Assembly (NCBI RefSeq): GCF_025165795.1
Contig: NZ_JAJAGO010000011.1
Span: 124,001 to 188,000, forward strand
DNA length: 64,000 bases
Source of the DNA: Streptomyces gossypii
GTDB taxonomy: Bacteria > Actinomycetota > Actinomycetes > Streptomycetales > Streptomycetaceae
Direction of reading: 5' to 3'
The position numbers and the translations under genes were made by a program. Below are positions 1 to 8,662 of the stretch, in pieces. Position 1 is the stretch's first letter. Every line of letters starts with the position of its first letter. Under the pieces are notes generated by a model. It had not been told where the DNA came from, did not search any database, and worked only from the letters and a program-made list of their open reading frames with translations.

Positions 1-948
1 ACGCGGCGCGCCCGCGGCCAGGAAGGTGGCGATCACCTTGCGTTCGGCGAGCACCAGCCGGGTGATCAGTACGTAGGCGGCTATCGCGGCGGCGGAGAGG
101 AAGAGGACGGGGAAGCCGAGTGCGAGCTGCTCGAAACCCTTGAGATCCTCGATGAGCACGGAGTGGGAGGGCTGGTCCGCGCGCCGCACGACGTCCACCG
201 CGCCCGCCTCCCGCAGCTTCGCGGTCACCTCGGCGGCCGTACCGTCGCCCGCGCCGTCGGCGAGCCGCACGAGGGTCTGGCCGCCGCCGTCCGGCCCGGC
301 GAGCTGCCGGGCGGTCGCCCCGGTGGCGAACACGACAGCGAACGAGTGCGGATCGCCGAGCACCTCCTGCCTGCTGCGGGCGGGCCACAGGTATTCGGCC
401 GAGGTGACCACGCCGCGTACGGTGACCGGCTGCCAGCCGGAGCCGTCGAAGACCTGCATCGTGTCGCCCGGCGACAGGCCGAAGGTGTCGGCCGCGTGGC
501 GCTCGATCAGCACACCGGAACCGTCTGCTGGGTCGCGCGAGTCTCCCTCGGCGATGCCCGTGCCGTCGGTGAGGCCCGTGCCCTCGGTCACCTCGACCCG
601 GTTGACCTCCGGTCGGCCCTCGCCGGGCAGCCCCACCACCCGCCCGACCAGCTTGTCGCCGCCGATCCGCATCGGCAGATCCGCCTGGGTGCGCGTGGTG
701 ACATCGGCCACTCCCGGTGCCTCCTCGACGGCCGCCGCGACCTTCGCGGGGTCGCCGCCGGTGGCCGACAGGTCGGCGAAGTGCAGGCGCGAGTAGGTGC
801 GTTCGTAGGAGTCCGAGAGGTTGCGGTAGGCGTCGTAACTGGCGACGAAGAGGAGCACGCCGACCATCACGGTCATCGCGACCGCCGCGAACTGGGGCAA
901 GCGGCGGCGCAGGTCCCGCCGGGTCTTGGTGAGCATCACGCGGTTCAC
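1..948 (-). CDS. FtsX/MacB-type ABC transporter permease, 3' part off the window
   Basis: Reading the minus strand from a GTG at 948 gives an open frame of 316 codons to the window edge with no stop. It starts VNRVMLTKTRRDLRRR, has a first membrane segment at about residues 18-36, a large extracytoplasmic domain, and a second hydrophobic segment at about 275-300. This order is typical of MacB/LolC/FtsX permeases, which work by mechanotransmission rather than classical solute import. The start lies 4 bp after the stop of the upstream ATPase gene, so the two are almost certainly cotranscribed and translationally coupled. The substrate is unknown. The remaining C-terminal membrane helices are outside the window. 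Confidence 0.85.
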   Translation of the reverse strand, partial: MNRVMLTKTRRDLRRRLPQFAAVAMTVMVGVLLFVASYDAYRNLSDSYERTYSRLHFADLSATGGDPAKVAAAVEEAPGVADVTTRTQADLPMRIGGDKLVGRVVGLPGEGRPEVNRVEVTEGTGLTDGTGIAEGDSRDPADGSGVLIERHAADTFGLSPGDTMQVFDGSGWQPVTVRGVVTSAEYLWPARSRQEVLGDPHSFAVVFATGATARQLAGPDGGGQTLVRLADGAGDGTAAEVTAKLREAGAVDVVRRADQPSHSVLIEDLKGFEQLALGFPVLFLSAAAIAAYVLITRLVLAERKVIATFLAAGAPR

Positions 949-952
949 GGCG

Positions 953-1723
953 TCACCAGCTCACGGTGTCGGCATCGGCCGGTGCCGCGTTCCGCCGTAC
1001 GGTCTCGACGCGTCCGTCGCGCATCGTCACCACGAGGTGGGCGAGGGCGGCGACGGAGGCGTTGTGCGTGACCATCAGCACGCCGCGCCCCTGCCGGTTC
1101 GTCTCCTGGAGCAGGGCCAGCACAGAGGTGCCGGTGGCCACGTCCAGCGCGCCGGTCGGTTCGTCCGCCAGCAGCAGATCCGGATCGGTGGCCAACGCGC
1201 GGGCGAGCGAGACTCGTTGCTGCTGACCACCGGAGAGCTGTGCGGGGAAGTGGTCCATACGGTCGCTCAGGCCGACCGCGCCCAGCAGGCCGGGGGCACC
1301 GCTGCGGTCACCGCGCCCGGTCAGCTCCATCATCGCCTCGATGTTCTCGCGGGCGGTGAGGGTGGGCACCAGGTTGAAGAACTGGAAGACGAAGCCGACC
1401 CGTTCACGGCGGAAGGCCACCAGGTCCTTCGGCGGACGACCCGTCAGCTCCGTACCGGCCACGCTGATCTCACCGGTGTCGGCCGGCTCGATGCCGCCGA
1501 TCACGTTGAGCAGTGTCGTCTTGCCCGAACCGCTGGGCCCGAGCACGACGACCAGTTCACCGGGCTCGATGTCCAGATCAACGCCGTCCAGGGCGCGCAG
1601 GGCGGTCTCGCCCGAGCCGTACGTCTTGGTGACCCCGCGCAGCCGTACGCCGCCGCGGGGCGGGGCGTGCGTCTGTGCGCCTGCCGCTGCCGCTGTCTTC
1701 GCCGCTGCTTCCGTGTCCGCCAT
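953..1723 (-). CDS. ABC transporter ATP-binding protein (LolD/MacB type)
   Basis: A 256-residue ATPase that powers the adjacent FtsX-like permease. The Walker A motif GPSGSGKT is at residues 62-69, the signature LSGGQ at 163-167, Walker B LLLADE at 183-188 and the H-loop histidine at 220. The MacB/LolD character shows in FVFQFFNLVPTLTARENI. An upstream extension of the frame exists, but the ATG at 1723 has AGGAGG seven bases before it and gives the normal family length with a short Ala-rich N-terminal tail. The preceding gene on the same strand is a TetR regulator, about 60 bp away, which suggests a regulated export operon. Confidence 0.92.
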   Translation of the reverse strand: MADTEAAAKTAAAAGAQTHAPPRGGVRLRGVTKTYGSGETALRALDGVDLDIEPGELVVVLGPSGSGKTTLLNVIGGIEPADTGEISVAGTELTGRPPKDLVAFRRERVGFVFQFFNLVPTLTARENIEAMMELTGRGDRSGAPGLLGAVGLSDRMDHFPAQLSGGQQQRVSLARALATDPDLLLADEPTGALDVATGTSVLALLQETNRQGRGVLMVTHNASVAALAHLVVTMRDGRVETVRRNAAPADADTVSW

Positions 1724-1782
1724 GCCTGAACCTCCTGCTGGGGATTTCCGTCCGCGTGGCCTGCCTGGGCCCTGTCTGGAAC

Positions 1783-2358
1783 TCAGCCTTCGCCCAGGCC
1801 CACCATCCGGCGCAGTGGCCCGAGCACGGACACCTGCCGCAGCCCGGGGTCGACCAGCCGGTGCAGCACCAGTCCGTCGAGCGCGGCGCCCAGCAGCAGG
1901 ACGGTGCCCTCGGCATCGGCCGGGCCGCCGCTCTCCCGCAGCCAGGCCGTCATGGCGGCCCGCCATTCACCCATCAGCTCGGACAGCCCCTCGCGGAGCC
2001 GCTCGTGCCGGGTGGCGGCCAGCAGCATCTCGCTGAACAGGATGGTCGCCGCGTCCTCGGACGTGTAGGCCGCGAGCTGCTCCAGCACCTGCGCGATCCC
2101 GGCCGCAGGGTCCTCGGTCCGGGCGAGCGTGGCCGCCACCGCCTCGGCCTCGCGCCGGGCACCCTCCAGCGCGGCGTCGATCAGCAGATCGTCGACCGTA
2201 CGGAAGTGGTAGTGCACGAGGCCGGGCGGGACGCCCGCCCGGTCGGCAGCCTTGCGGGTGGTCACCGAACCCCAGCCGCCTTCGACGATGAGCTGCGCCG
2301 CGGCGCCGAGCAGCCGCGCCCTGCTCTCCTGCCCGCGTTCCGCCGATGTCGGACTCAT
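1783..2358 (-). CDS. TetR/AcrR-family transcriptional regulator
   Basis: A 191-residue protein with an N-terminal TetR helix-turn-helix at about residues 10-56 (containing TTRKAADRAGVPPGLVHYHF) and an all-helical C-terminal ligand-binding half. The ATG at 2358 was chosen because GGGAG precedes it and the HTH then begins at the usual distance from the start. The gene leads a same-strand set with the ABC ATPase and permease, so it most likely represses that exporter and itself. A perfect inverted repeat, CTTGGTC and GACCAAG with a 4-bp spacer, lies 49 bp upstream and is a good operator candidate. The inducer is unknown. Confidence 0.88.
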   Translation of the reverse strand: MSPTSAERGQESRARLLGAAAQLIVEGGWGSVTTRKAADRAGVPPGLVHYHFRTVDDLLIDAALEGARREAEAVAATLARTEDPAAGIAQVLEQLAAYTSEDAATILFSEMLLAATRHERLREGLSELMGEWRAAMTAWLRESGGPADAEGTVLLLGAALDGLVLHRLVDPGLRQVSVLGPLRRMVGLGEG

Positions 2359-2406
2359 CGCACGCGCACTCCCGATCTCCACTGGGCGATCGCACTGAGC
2401 GTTCGC

Positions 2407-2424
2407 CTTGGTCGTTTGACCAAG
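2407..2424. promoter_or_regulatory. Candidate TetR operator (perfect inverted repeat)
   Basis: Seven-base arms CTTGGTC and GACCAAG flank the spacer GTTT. The site lies in the 317-bp region between the divergent TetR gene and the XPB-like helicase gene, closer to the TetR start. TATGCT, resembling a -10 box on the minus strand, abuts it. TetR proteins usually bind such short palindromes in their own promoter, so assignment to the adjacent regulator is an inference. Confidence 0.5.
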
Positions 2425-2675
2425 CATAGCGGACAACCGCCCCCGCCGCACAGCGCAGGCCGGCGCGGGGCCGCTCCGGCTCGTGCCGGGAAGGCGCACA
2501 TGAGCCGACGGCACTCGCCCGACACGCCGGACGCGTACGCTGGAAGGCTGATTCCGGTTTGCCCCGCCCTTCGCCGCCCCGCCCTCCCCGTCTTTCCGTC
2601 CCCCCTGCTCTCCCCGTCCCCCGCTGGTCTCCTGCTGGCCCGTGCCAGCCGCTCCGGCTGCGCTGTGAGGTGTGC

Positions 2676-4322
2676 GTGTCCTGTCTCATCGTCCAAAGCG
2701 ACAAGACCCTGCTGCTCGAGGTCGATCACGAGCAGGCCGACGAATGCCGTCGTGCAATCGCCCCGTTCGCCGAGCTCGAGCGGGCCCCCGAGCACATCCA
2801 CACCTACCGGCTCACCCCGCTCGGCCTGTGGAACGCCCGCGCCGCCGGGCACGACGCGGAGCAGGTCGTGGACGCGCTGGTCGCCTACTCCCGCTACCCC
2901 GTGCCGCACGCGCTGCTCGTCGACGTCGCCGAGACCATGTCGCGCTACGGCAGGCTGCGGCTGCTCAAACACCCCTCTCACGGCCTGGTGCTGGAGAGCA
3001 CCGACCGGCCGGTGCTGGAGGAGATCCTCCGGTCGAAGAAGATCCAGCCGCTGGTGGGCGCGCGTCTCGACGGCGACTCCGTCGCCGTGCATCCCTCCGA
3101 GCGCGGCCAGATCAAGCAGGCGCTGCTCAAGCTCGGCTGGCCCGCCGAGGACCTGGCGGGCTATGTCGACGGCGAGGCCCACCCGATCGACCTGCACGAG
3201 GACGGCTGGGCGCTGCGCCCGTACCAGACCCAGGCAGTGGAGGGCTTCTGGCACGGCGGCTCAGGGGTCGTCGTGCTCCCCTGCGGCGCGGGCAAGACGC
3301 TGGTCGGCGCCGGGGCGATGGCGCGGGCCCGCGCCACCACGCTGATCCTGGTCACCAACACCGTCTCGGCCCGCCAGTGGAAGCACGAGCTGGTGCGCCG
3401 CACCTCGCTGACCGAGGAAGAGATCGGCGAGTACAGCGGCACCCGCAAGGAGATCCGCCCGGTCACCATCGCCACCTATCAGGTCCTGACGACCAAGCGG
3501 AAGGGCGTCTACCAGCACCTGGAGCTCTTCGACTCCCGCGACTGGGGCCTCATCCTCTACGACGAGGTGCACCTGCTGCCCGCACCGGTGTTCAAGTTCA
3601 CCGCCGACCTCCAGGCCCGCCGCCGCCTCGGGCTCACGGCCACGCTCGTACGGGAGGACGGCCGCGAGTCGGACGTCTTCTCGCTCATCGGGCCCAAGCG
3701 CTTCGACGCGCCCTGGAAGGAGATCGAGGCCCAGGGCTACATCGCCCCCGCCGACTGCGTCGAAGTCCGGGTCAGCCTCACGGACGCCGAGCGGCTCACC
3801 TACGCCACGGCGGAGACCGACGAGAAGTACCGCTACTGCGCGACGACGGACTCGAAGCGGCGGGTGACCGAGGCGCTCGTCCGCAGGCACCAGGGGGAGC
3901 AGACGCTGGTCATCGGCCAGTACATCGACCAGCTGGACGAGCTCGGCGAACACCTCGGAGCGCCGGTCATCAAGGGTGAGACCTCCAACGCGCAGCGCGA
4001 GAAACTCTTCGACGCCTTCCGGCACGGTGAGCTGAGCGTGCTCGTCGTCTCGAAGGTCGCCAACTTCTCGGTGGACCTGCCGGAGGCCACCGTCGCCATC
4101 CAGGTCTCCGGCACCTTCGGGTCCCGCCAGGAAGAGGCGCAGCGCCTGGGCCGGGTGCTGCGGCCGAAGGCGGACGGGCACGAGGCACGCTTCTACTCGG
4201 TAGTCGCACGGGACACGATCGACCAGGACTTCGCGGCTCACCGGCAGCGCTTCCTGGCGGAGCAGGGCTACGCCTACCGGATCGTGGACTCGACGGAGCT
4301 GCTCGCGGGCGACGACGTCTGA
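2676..4322 (+). CDS. XPB-like DNA repair helicase (DEAD/DEAH superfamily 2)
   Basis: A 548-residue ATP-dependent DNA helicase of the bacterial XPB group. An N-terminal damage-recognition-like domain occupies about residues 1-170. Helicase domain 1 has Walker A with the nucleotide-binding lysine at 207 and a DEVH box at 296-299. The RED motif characteristic of XPB (REDGRES) begins at 326, and a second RecA-like domain carries QRLGRVLRPK. The frame is open further upstream, but GTG at 2676 is preceded by GAGG at a 5-base spacing and reproduces the conserved family start (SCLIVQSDKTLLLEVD). A nearby in-frame GTG at 2670 is the alternative. Likely role: unwinding in nucleotide excision repair. 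It is convergent with a small gene of unknown function. Confidence 0.92.
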   Translation: MSCLIVQSDKTLLLEVDHEQADECRRAIAPFAELERAPEHIHTYRLTPLGLWNARAAGHDAEQVVDALVAYSRYPVPHALLVDVAETMSRYGRLRLLKHPSHGLVLESTDRPVLEEILRSKKIQPLVGARLDGDSVAVHPSERGQIKQALLKLGWPAEDLAGYVDGEAHPIDLHEDGWALRPYQTQAVEGFWHGGSGVVVLPCGAGKTLVGAGAMARARATTLILVTNTVSARQWKHELVRRTSLTEEEIGEYSGTRKEIRPVTIATYQVLTTKRKGVYQHLELFDSRDWGLILYDEVHLLPAPVFKFTADLQARRRLGLTATLVREDGRESDVFSLIGPKRFDAPWKEIEAQGYIAPADCVEVRVSLTDAERLTYATAETDEKYRYCATTDSKRRVTEALVRRHQGEQTLVIGQYIDQLDELGEHLGAPVIKGETSNAQREKLFDAFRHGELSVLVVSKVANFSVDLPEATVAIQVSGTFGSRQEEAQRLGRVLRPKADGHEARFYSVVARDTIDQDFAAHRQRFLAEQGYAYRIVDSTELLAGDDV

Positions 4323-4344
4323 CGTACGGGGGCGCACGCTCACG

Positions 4345-4380
4345 GGCCGTAGGGGGCGTAAGCGTGGCGGCCCTACGGCC
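4345..4380. terminator. Bidirectional terminator hairpin
   Basis: A perfect 10-bp stem, GGCCGTAGGG with CCCTACGGCC, and a 16-base loop lie between the stop of the XPB-like gene and the stop of the convergent small gene. No long T-tract follows, as is common in Streptomyces. Confidence 0.65.
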
Positions 4381-4383
4381 GGG

Positions 4384-4686
4384 TCAGCGGCCTGCGTCGC
4401 GCTCGTGCCGGTCGCCGTACGCCGGTTCCCGGGTTCTGTCGTCGGTCAGGCCGTGCGCGCGGTCGTGGGTGCGGTCGTAGGGGCCGTGGCGCGGCTGCCC
4501 GTCGTACTGGCCGAGGACGGCGACACTGAAGGCCGTCTCGGCGAAGACCTTCGCCGCGCGCAGGGCGCTGCCCAGCACATGCCGCTGGTGAGGGCGGGGC
4601 TGCACGGCCCCGCCGGCGGCCAGGGCGGTGGCTCCTCGGCCCGGCCCCTGCCCTGCCGCGGGCTGCCGGAAAATTGCGGTACTCAT
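4384..4686 (-). CDS. Small hypothetical protein
   Basis: A 100-residue frame starting ATG (MSTAIFRQPAAGQG). A central stretch, ALRAAKVFAETAFSVAVLGQY, is hydrophobic-amphipathic, and the C-terminus is highly charged and His/Asp/Arg rich. The start has GGGGG about 3 bases upstream and lies divergently from the HelD-like gene. I think similar short proteins with an 'RAAKVFAETAFSV' core occur in other streptomycetes, but I cannot confirm that here. No catalytic or binding motif is visible. The repetitive tail (tandem YDR/HDR/DDR-like triplets) may be disordered. Confidence 0.55.
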   Translation of the reverse strand: MSTAIFRQPAAGQGPGRGATALAAGGAVQPRPHQRHVLGSALRAAKVFAETAFSVAVLGQYDGQPRHGPYDRTHDRAHGLTDDRTREPAYGDRHERDAGR

Positions 4687-5096
4687 ACCCCCAGCATCGG
4701 TTTCTCCGTCTTTCCCGACATCAGCCGAAAGACCGAAACCACAGGCCTCGCCCTCACCCTCCGGGACGGGGCGGCCCTCAGGGTCTTCCCGGTGGATATC
4801 CGGTGGCCTGCCGCCGGCATCTGGCCTACACTCGCCGGTCTTGCCTCCTCCCTCGAAGAGGACTGCCTCTTCGGGAAGGACCCCCGGCCGCTCGGAAACC
4901 GGCCGGCGCCCTGCTCACGTACCCGCTCTCCCGTACCCGCACGCGATGCGCCGCCGCGCCACGCGCCCGTACGGGCCCCGCCGTCGTGCCGCCGCCGCGC
5001 CAGCCGCGCGCGGCGCCCGTACGCGCGTGGCCCGTGGCCGTGCACCGGCCGCCGTCTCCTGCGGTGCGGAGCCGAGATCCCGCCGGAGGCAAACCC
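4687..5096. other. Intergenic region between divergent genes with a leader hairpin
   Basis: A 410-bp non-coding stretch between the small hypothetical gene and the HelD-like gene. It holds a -10-like TACACT at 4827-4832 on the plus strand, and about 20 bases later a perfect 8-bp inverted repeat, CGAAGAGG and CCTCTTCG with spacer ACTG, at 4854-4873. I searched for a rifamycin-associated element (GGGGCTTGC inverted repeat), which precedes some rifamycin-inducible helR genes, and did not see one. The remaining sequence is C-rich and featureless. Confidence 0.55.
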
Positions 5097-7190
5097 GTGC
5101 CCGCGCACGCCCCTGCTCCCACGCCCCCCGAAGACCCGTACGGCCCGGACCCGCAGGACCCGCTCGGCCGGGAGCGTGCGCACCTCGCGGCCTCCCGGGC
5201 CGCGCTCCGCGCGATGCGCGCCGACGCCGAGGCACTCGACATCGCCGACGTCGCCGCGAACTGGGTGAACGCGGCGGTGCTGCGGGCCGAGGTCGATCTG
5301 CGGATCAAGTCCCTGGCCGACCTCGCGCACGCCCCGCTCTTCTTCGGCCGCCTCGACTACCTGGAGCGGCTCGCCGACGACGCGGCCGGCAGCTTCTACA
5401 TCGGCCGCCGCCATGTGCACGACGCGGACGGCGACCCCATGGTCATCGACTGGCGTGCCCCCGTCTCCCAGCCCTTCTACCGCGCCTCCAAGAAGGACCC
5501 GCAGCAGGTCGCGCTGCGCCGCCGCTTCGGCTACACCGGCGGCGAACTGACCGCCTACGAGGACGAGCACCTCACCGACCCGTCCGAGCAGCAGCAGAGG
5601 AGCGCGCTGCTCCAGTCCGAGATCGAGCGCCCCCGCGTCGGCCCCATGCGGGACATCGTCGCGACCATCCAGCCCGAGCAGGACGAGATCGTGCGCGCGG
5701 GCATCGACGGCACCGTGTGTGTGCAGGGCGCCCCCGGCACCGGCAAGACGGCGGTGGGCCTGCACCGGGTCGCGTACCTCCTCTACACACACCGCGACCG
5801 GCTGGCGCGCACCGGCACCCTGGTCATCGGCCCGAACCGGTCCTTCCTCCAGTACATCGAGCAGGTGCTGCCCGCGCTGGGCGAACTGGAGGTGAAACAG
5901 GCGACAGTGGAGGACTTGGTGACGGGGCCGGGCTCCGCGCAGGTCGCCGTGCGCGGCACCGACTCGGCGCGGGCGGCACGGCTCAAGGGCGACGCCCGGA
6001 TGGCGCGGGTGCTGCGGCGCGCCGTCCGTTCGGGCATCACGCCGCCGACCGAGCCGTGCGTCGTCGTACGCGGCTCGCGCCGCTGGCGGGTGCCCGCGTA
6101 CGAACTGGGCGAGATCGTCGAGGAGTTGAAGCAGCGGGACGTCCGGTACGGCGCCGCCCGCGACGCGCTGCCCCAGCGGATCGCACACACCGTGCTGGTC
6201 CGGATGGAGGCGGCGGGCGAGGCCCCCGACGACCGGGTGCAGGACGCCGTCGCCCGCAACGCGGCGGTCAAGGCGGTGGTCAAGGCCGTCTGGCCCGCCG
6301 TCGATCCGGCAAAGGTGGTGCTGCGGCTGCTCTCCGACCCGGAGTTCCTGGCCGCGCAGGCGGAGGGCATCCTCGACCCCGAGGAGCAGCGGGCGGTGCT
6401 GTGGCCCAAACCCGCCCGCGGGGTGAAATCCGCACCCTGGTCACCTGCCGACACCGTCCTCATCGACGAGGCCGCCGATCTGATCAGCCGCACCTCCTCG
6501 CTGGGCCATGTGGTGCTGGACGAGGCGCAGGACCTCTCCCCCATGCAGTACCGGGCGGTCGGGCGGCGCTGTTCGACGGGCTCGGCGACGGTGCTGGGCG
6601 ATCTCGCGCAAGGCACCACCCCCTGGGCCACGGACAGTTGGCAGCAGGCGCTCGCCCACCTGGGTAAAACCGACGCCGTGGTGGAGGAGTTGACGCTGGG
6701 CTTCCGGGTGCCGCGCGATGTCATCGCGTACGCCTCCCGCCTGCTGCCGTCCATCGCGCCCGGCCTGGCGGAGGCCACCTCGGTCCGTGAGTCGCCGGGC
6801 GACTTCGCCGTACGGGAGACCACGGCGGACGCGCTGCCCGCGGCCGTGGTCGCGGCCTGCCGCGAAGCGCTGCAGCGCGAGGGATCGATCGGCCTCATCG
6901 CGGCGGAGGCCCGCATCCCGGAGCTGTCGGCCGCGCTGACCGGGGCGGGGCTGCCGTATCTGGGGCCGGGCGAGGAGACCTCGGCCGACTCCCGCCTCAC
7001 GCTCGTCCCGGCGACGCTGGCCAAGGGCCTGGAGTACGACTACGTGGTGCTGGACGAGCCCACCGCGATCGTCGACGGCGAGCCGGACCGGCGCACCGGG
7101 CTGCGCCGCCTCTACGTCTCCCTCACCCGCGCGGTCTCCGGCCTGACGATCCTGCACGCGGCGCCGCTGCCCGTCGAGTTGGGGCCGTAA
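5097..7190 (+). CDS. HelD-like RNA polymerase-associated ATPase (UvrD/Rep superfamily)
   Basis: A 697-residue superfamily 1 helicase-like protein of the actinobacterial HelD class. An N-terminal helical arm (residues 15-100) precedes a split motor domain. Walker A GAPGTGKT has its lysine at 217 and the Walker B DEAQ box starts at 475. The C-terminal LYVSLTRA is the typical UvrD motif VI. HelD proteins release stalled or inactive RNA polymerase rather than unwinding DNA, and some relatives (HelR) protect against rifamycins. Which subtype this is cannot be told here. The long open frame extends upstream, but GTG at 5097 has GGAGG at a 7-base spacing. It stands alone between a divergent gene and a lipoprotein gene. 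Confidence 0.9.
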   Translation: MPAHAPAPTPPEDPYGPDPQDPLGRERAHLAASRAALRAMRADAEALDIADVAANWVNAAVLRAEVDLRIKSLADLAHAPLFFGRLDYLERLADDAAGSFYIGRRHVHDADGDPMVIDWRAPVSQPFYRASKKDPQQVALRRRFGYTGGELTAYEDEHLTDPSEQQQRSALLQSEIERPRVGPMRDIVATIQPEQDEIVRAGIDGTVCVQGAPGTGKTAVGLHRVAYLLYTHRDRLARTGTLVIGPNRSFLQYIEQVLPALGELEVKQATVEDLVTGPGSAQVAVRGTDSARAARLKGDARMARVLRRAVRSGITPPTEPCVVVRGSRRWRVPAYELGEIVEELKQRDVRYGAARDALPQRIAHTVLVRMEAAGEAPDDRVQDAVARNAAVKAVVKAVWPAVDPAKVVLRLLSDPEFLAAQAEGILDPEEQRAVLWPKPARGVKSAPWSPADTVLIDEAADLISRTSSLGHVVLDEAQDLSPMQYRAVGRRCSTGSATVLGDLAQGTTPWATDSWQQALAHLGKTDAVVEELTLGFRVPRDVIAYASRLLPSIAPGLAEATSVRESPGDFAVRETTADALPAAVVAACREALQREGSIGLIAAEARIPELSAALTGAGLPYLGPGEETSADSRLTLVPATLAKGLEYDYVVLDEPTAIVDGEPDRRTGLRRLYVSLTRAVSGLTILHAAPLPVELGP

Positions 7191-7217
7191 CCCGGAGTCC
7201 TTGGCGGACCGCGGGAA

Positions 7218-7238
7218 CCCCAGGGACGCTCCCAGGGG
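7218..7238. terminator. Terminator-like hairpin after the HelD-like gene
   Basis: CCCCAGGGA and TCCCAGGGG flank a CGC loop and pair over nine positions with one central A-A mismatch. The hairpin begins 28 bp after the HelD-like stop codon. Confidence 0.5.
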
Positions 7239-7381
7239 TCACCCGAATCCGCCTGGGGTGAAGCCCCTACGGGTACGCCGGGGCCGGGCTCGTCCCCGCC
7301 GACGACCCGCCCCGGGCGGCCCGCGCCAAGAATGGTGGAAGCCGGAACGACAACCCTTCGCTTCTCCCACGGAGACTCCCC

Positions 7382-8098
7382 ATGACTGGAAACCGCCCCC
7401 GCCGGACCGCCGCCGCCTGCGCCCTCCTCGTCGCCGTGGCAACCCTGGCGACCAGCTGCTCACTGATTCCGGACGAGGGGAAGACCAGCAAGTCCGCGTA
7501 CTCGCTCGACGTCGACGACACCAAAGCCCTGACGGTGGACACCAAGGGCGGGGACATCGAGGTCGTCGCCGCCGACAGCCGCAGCGACGCGATCCGGGTG
7601 ATCGAGCGCTACGAGTGGGACGAGCAGAAGCCGCGCACCGAACACGGGCAGCAGAACGGCCGGTTGACGCTCCAGTCCGATGACTGCGGTGACGCCGAGC
7701 GCACCTGCGATGTGGACTACGAGGTGCGGGTGCCCGCCGGCACCAGCCTGCATCTGAAGTCCGGCGGCGGTGACATGAAAGTGAGCGGCATGTCCGGCAC
7801 GGTGAAGGCCGCGACCCAGGGCGGCGACATCCACGTCGACGACTCCTCCTCCCGGCGCGTGACGGCGCACTCGGAGGGCGGCGACCTGCTGGGCGCCTTC
7901 ACCGACTCCCCCAGCCGCGTGTCCTTCACCAGCGCGGGCGGCGACATCGACGTCCGGCTGCCCACCGGCTCCTACGCGGTCGACGCGACCACGGCGGGCG
8001 GCGACCGGAACGTCACCGTGCCCTCCAAGGACACCTCCGACCGGCACATCAAGGCCCACACCGACGGCGGCGACGTCGCGGTCCGCAACCCGGCCTGA
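7382..8098 (+). CDS. DUF4097-type beta-repeat lipoprotein
   Basis: A 238-residue exported lipoprotein. A basic N-terminus and hydrophobic core end in the lipobox LATSC, with the lipidated cysteine at residue 26. The mature part is a run of short beta repeats each carrying a GGD turn (GGDIEV, GGDMKV, GGDIHV, GGDLLG, GGDIDV, GGDRNV, GGDVAV), the signature of DUF4097 putative adhesin or bactofilin-like beta-solenoids. CDDCGDAERTCD-like cysteines in the first third could form a disulfide. GGAG precedes the ATG. Probably anchored on the outer face of the membrane, where it may interact with the envelope. No neighbour indicates a more specific role. Confidence 0.85.
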   Translation: MTGNRPRRTAAACALLVAVATLATSCSLIPDEGKTSKSAYSLDVDDTKALTVDTKGGDIEVVAADSRSDAIRVIERYEWDEQKPRTEHGQQNGRLTLQSDDCGDAERTCDVDYEVRVPAGTSLHLKSGGGDMKVSGMSGTVKAATQGGDIHVDDSSSRRVTAHSEGGDLLGAFTDSPSRVSFTSAGGDIDVRLPTGSYAVDATTAGGDRNVTVPSKDTSDRHIKAHTDGGDVAVRNPA

Positions 8099-8158
8099 AA
8101 GCGGGCGGTTTGACGCCCGGCTACACTTACCCGGGCAGACTGTGCCGGTGAGGACGTG

Positions 8159-8494
8159 GTGGCCGCCATGCGTGAACTGGGGATGCTCGGCATCAGCGTC
8201 GGTGCCCTGCTGATGGCCTTCTTCGACAACATCACCACGCGCCAAGTCGGCCTTGGCCTCTGGCTGTTCGGCGCCATGCTGATCATCGACGCCCTCTTCT
8301 TCCGCGACGGCTTCACGGCACAGTGCCTGTGGGGCCTCTGGGTCGGCGGCGCCGTCGCCCTCTTCCAATACACCGACGTGCCCCGCACCCTCACCGACGG
8401 CAACGGCGTATGGGTGATCTCGGCCGCGACCCTCGCAGTCGACGTGGTCCTCCCCCTCCGCACCCGAGCCACCCGGACCGCCTCTCCGGAGTGA
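8159..8494 (+). CDS. Small integral membrane protein
   Basis: About 111 residues with three predicted membrane segments (GMLGISVGALLMAFF, LGLWLFGAMLIIDALFF and LWGLWVGGAVALF), then a weaker fourth near the C-terminus. Three in-frame starts are close together: GTG 8156, GTG 8159 and ATG 8168. GAGGA at 8150-8154 best fits 8159. A hairpin (GCCCGG/CCGGGC, 8115-8136) separates it from the lipoprotein gene. I do not recognise the family, and it has no conserved polar or catalytic residues that I can identify. Confidence 0.65.
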   Translation: MAAMRELGMLGISVGALLMAFFDNITTRQVGLGLWLFGAMLIIDALFFRDGFTAQCLWGLWVGGAVALFQYTDVPRTLTDGNGVWVISAATLAVDVVLPLRTRATRTASPE

Positions 8495-8530
8495 GGGCCA
8501 GGAGTGAGGGCCAGGAGTGAGGGCCAGGAG
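8488..8530. repeat. Three perfect 13-bp tandem repeats
   Basis: GGAGTGAGGGCCA is repeated three times without mismatch (8488-8500, 8501-8513, 8514-8526), followed by a truncated fourth copy. The first copy contains the TGA stop of the small membrane protein, so the array extends its 3' untranslated region. Confidence 0.85.
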
Positions 8531-8662
8531 CGGACCGCGGACTGAGGGCTGGCCGGTCTCCGCGCCACGCGTCACCGGCCACGCGCCACCTGCCACGCGC
8601 CCGGGTTCAGGCGCTTACGGTCGGCACTCGGGGTTGTCAGTGGGCGACGGTACGTTCGGGTT

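Noticed and set aside
140..1071. Long plus-strand open frames over the permease
   Set aside because: The minus frame has a clear FtsX-like permease with membrane segments and is 4 bp from its ATPase; the plus frames are high-G+C shadows.
4687..5096. A rifamycin-associated element before the HelD-like gene
   Set aside because: No copy of the GGGGCTTGC/GCAAGCCCC repeat is visible; the only symmetry is a different 8-bp hairpin.
4683..6188. A 501-codon minus-strand open frame opposite the HelD-like gene
   Set aside because: The plus strand has full helicase motifs; the minus frame has only biased Gly/Val/Asp composition typical of antisense frames.
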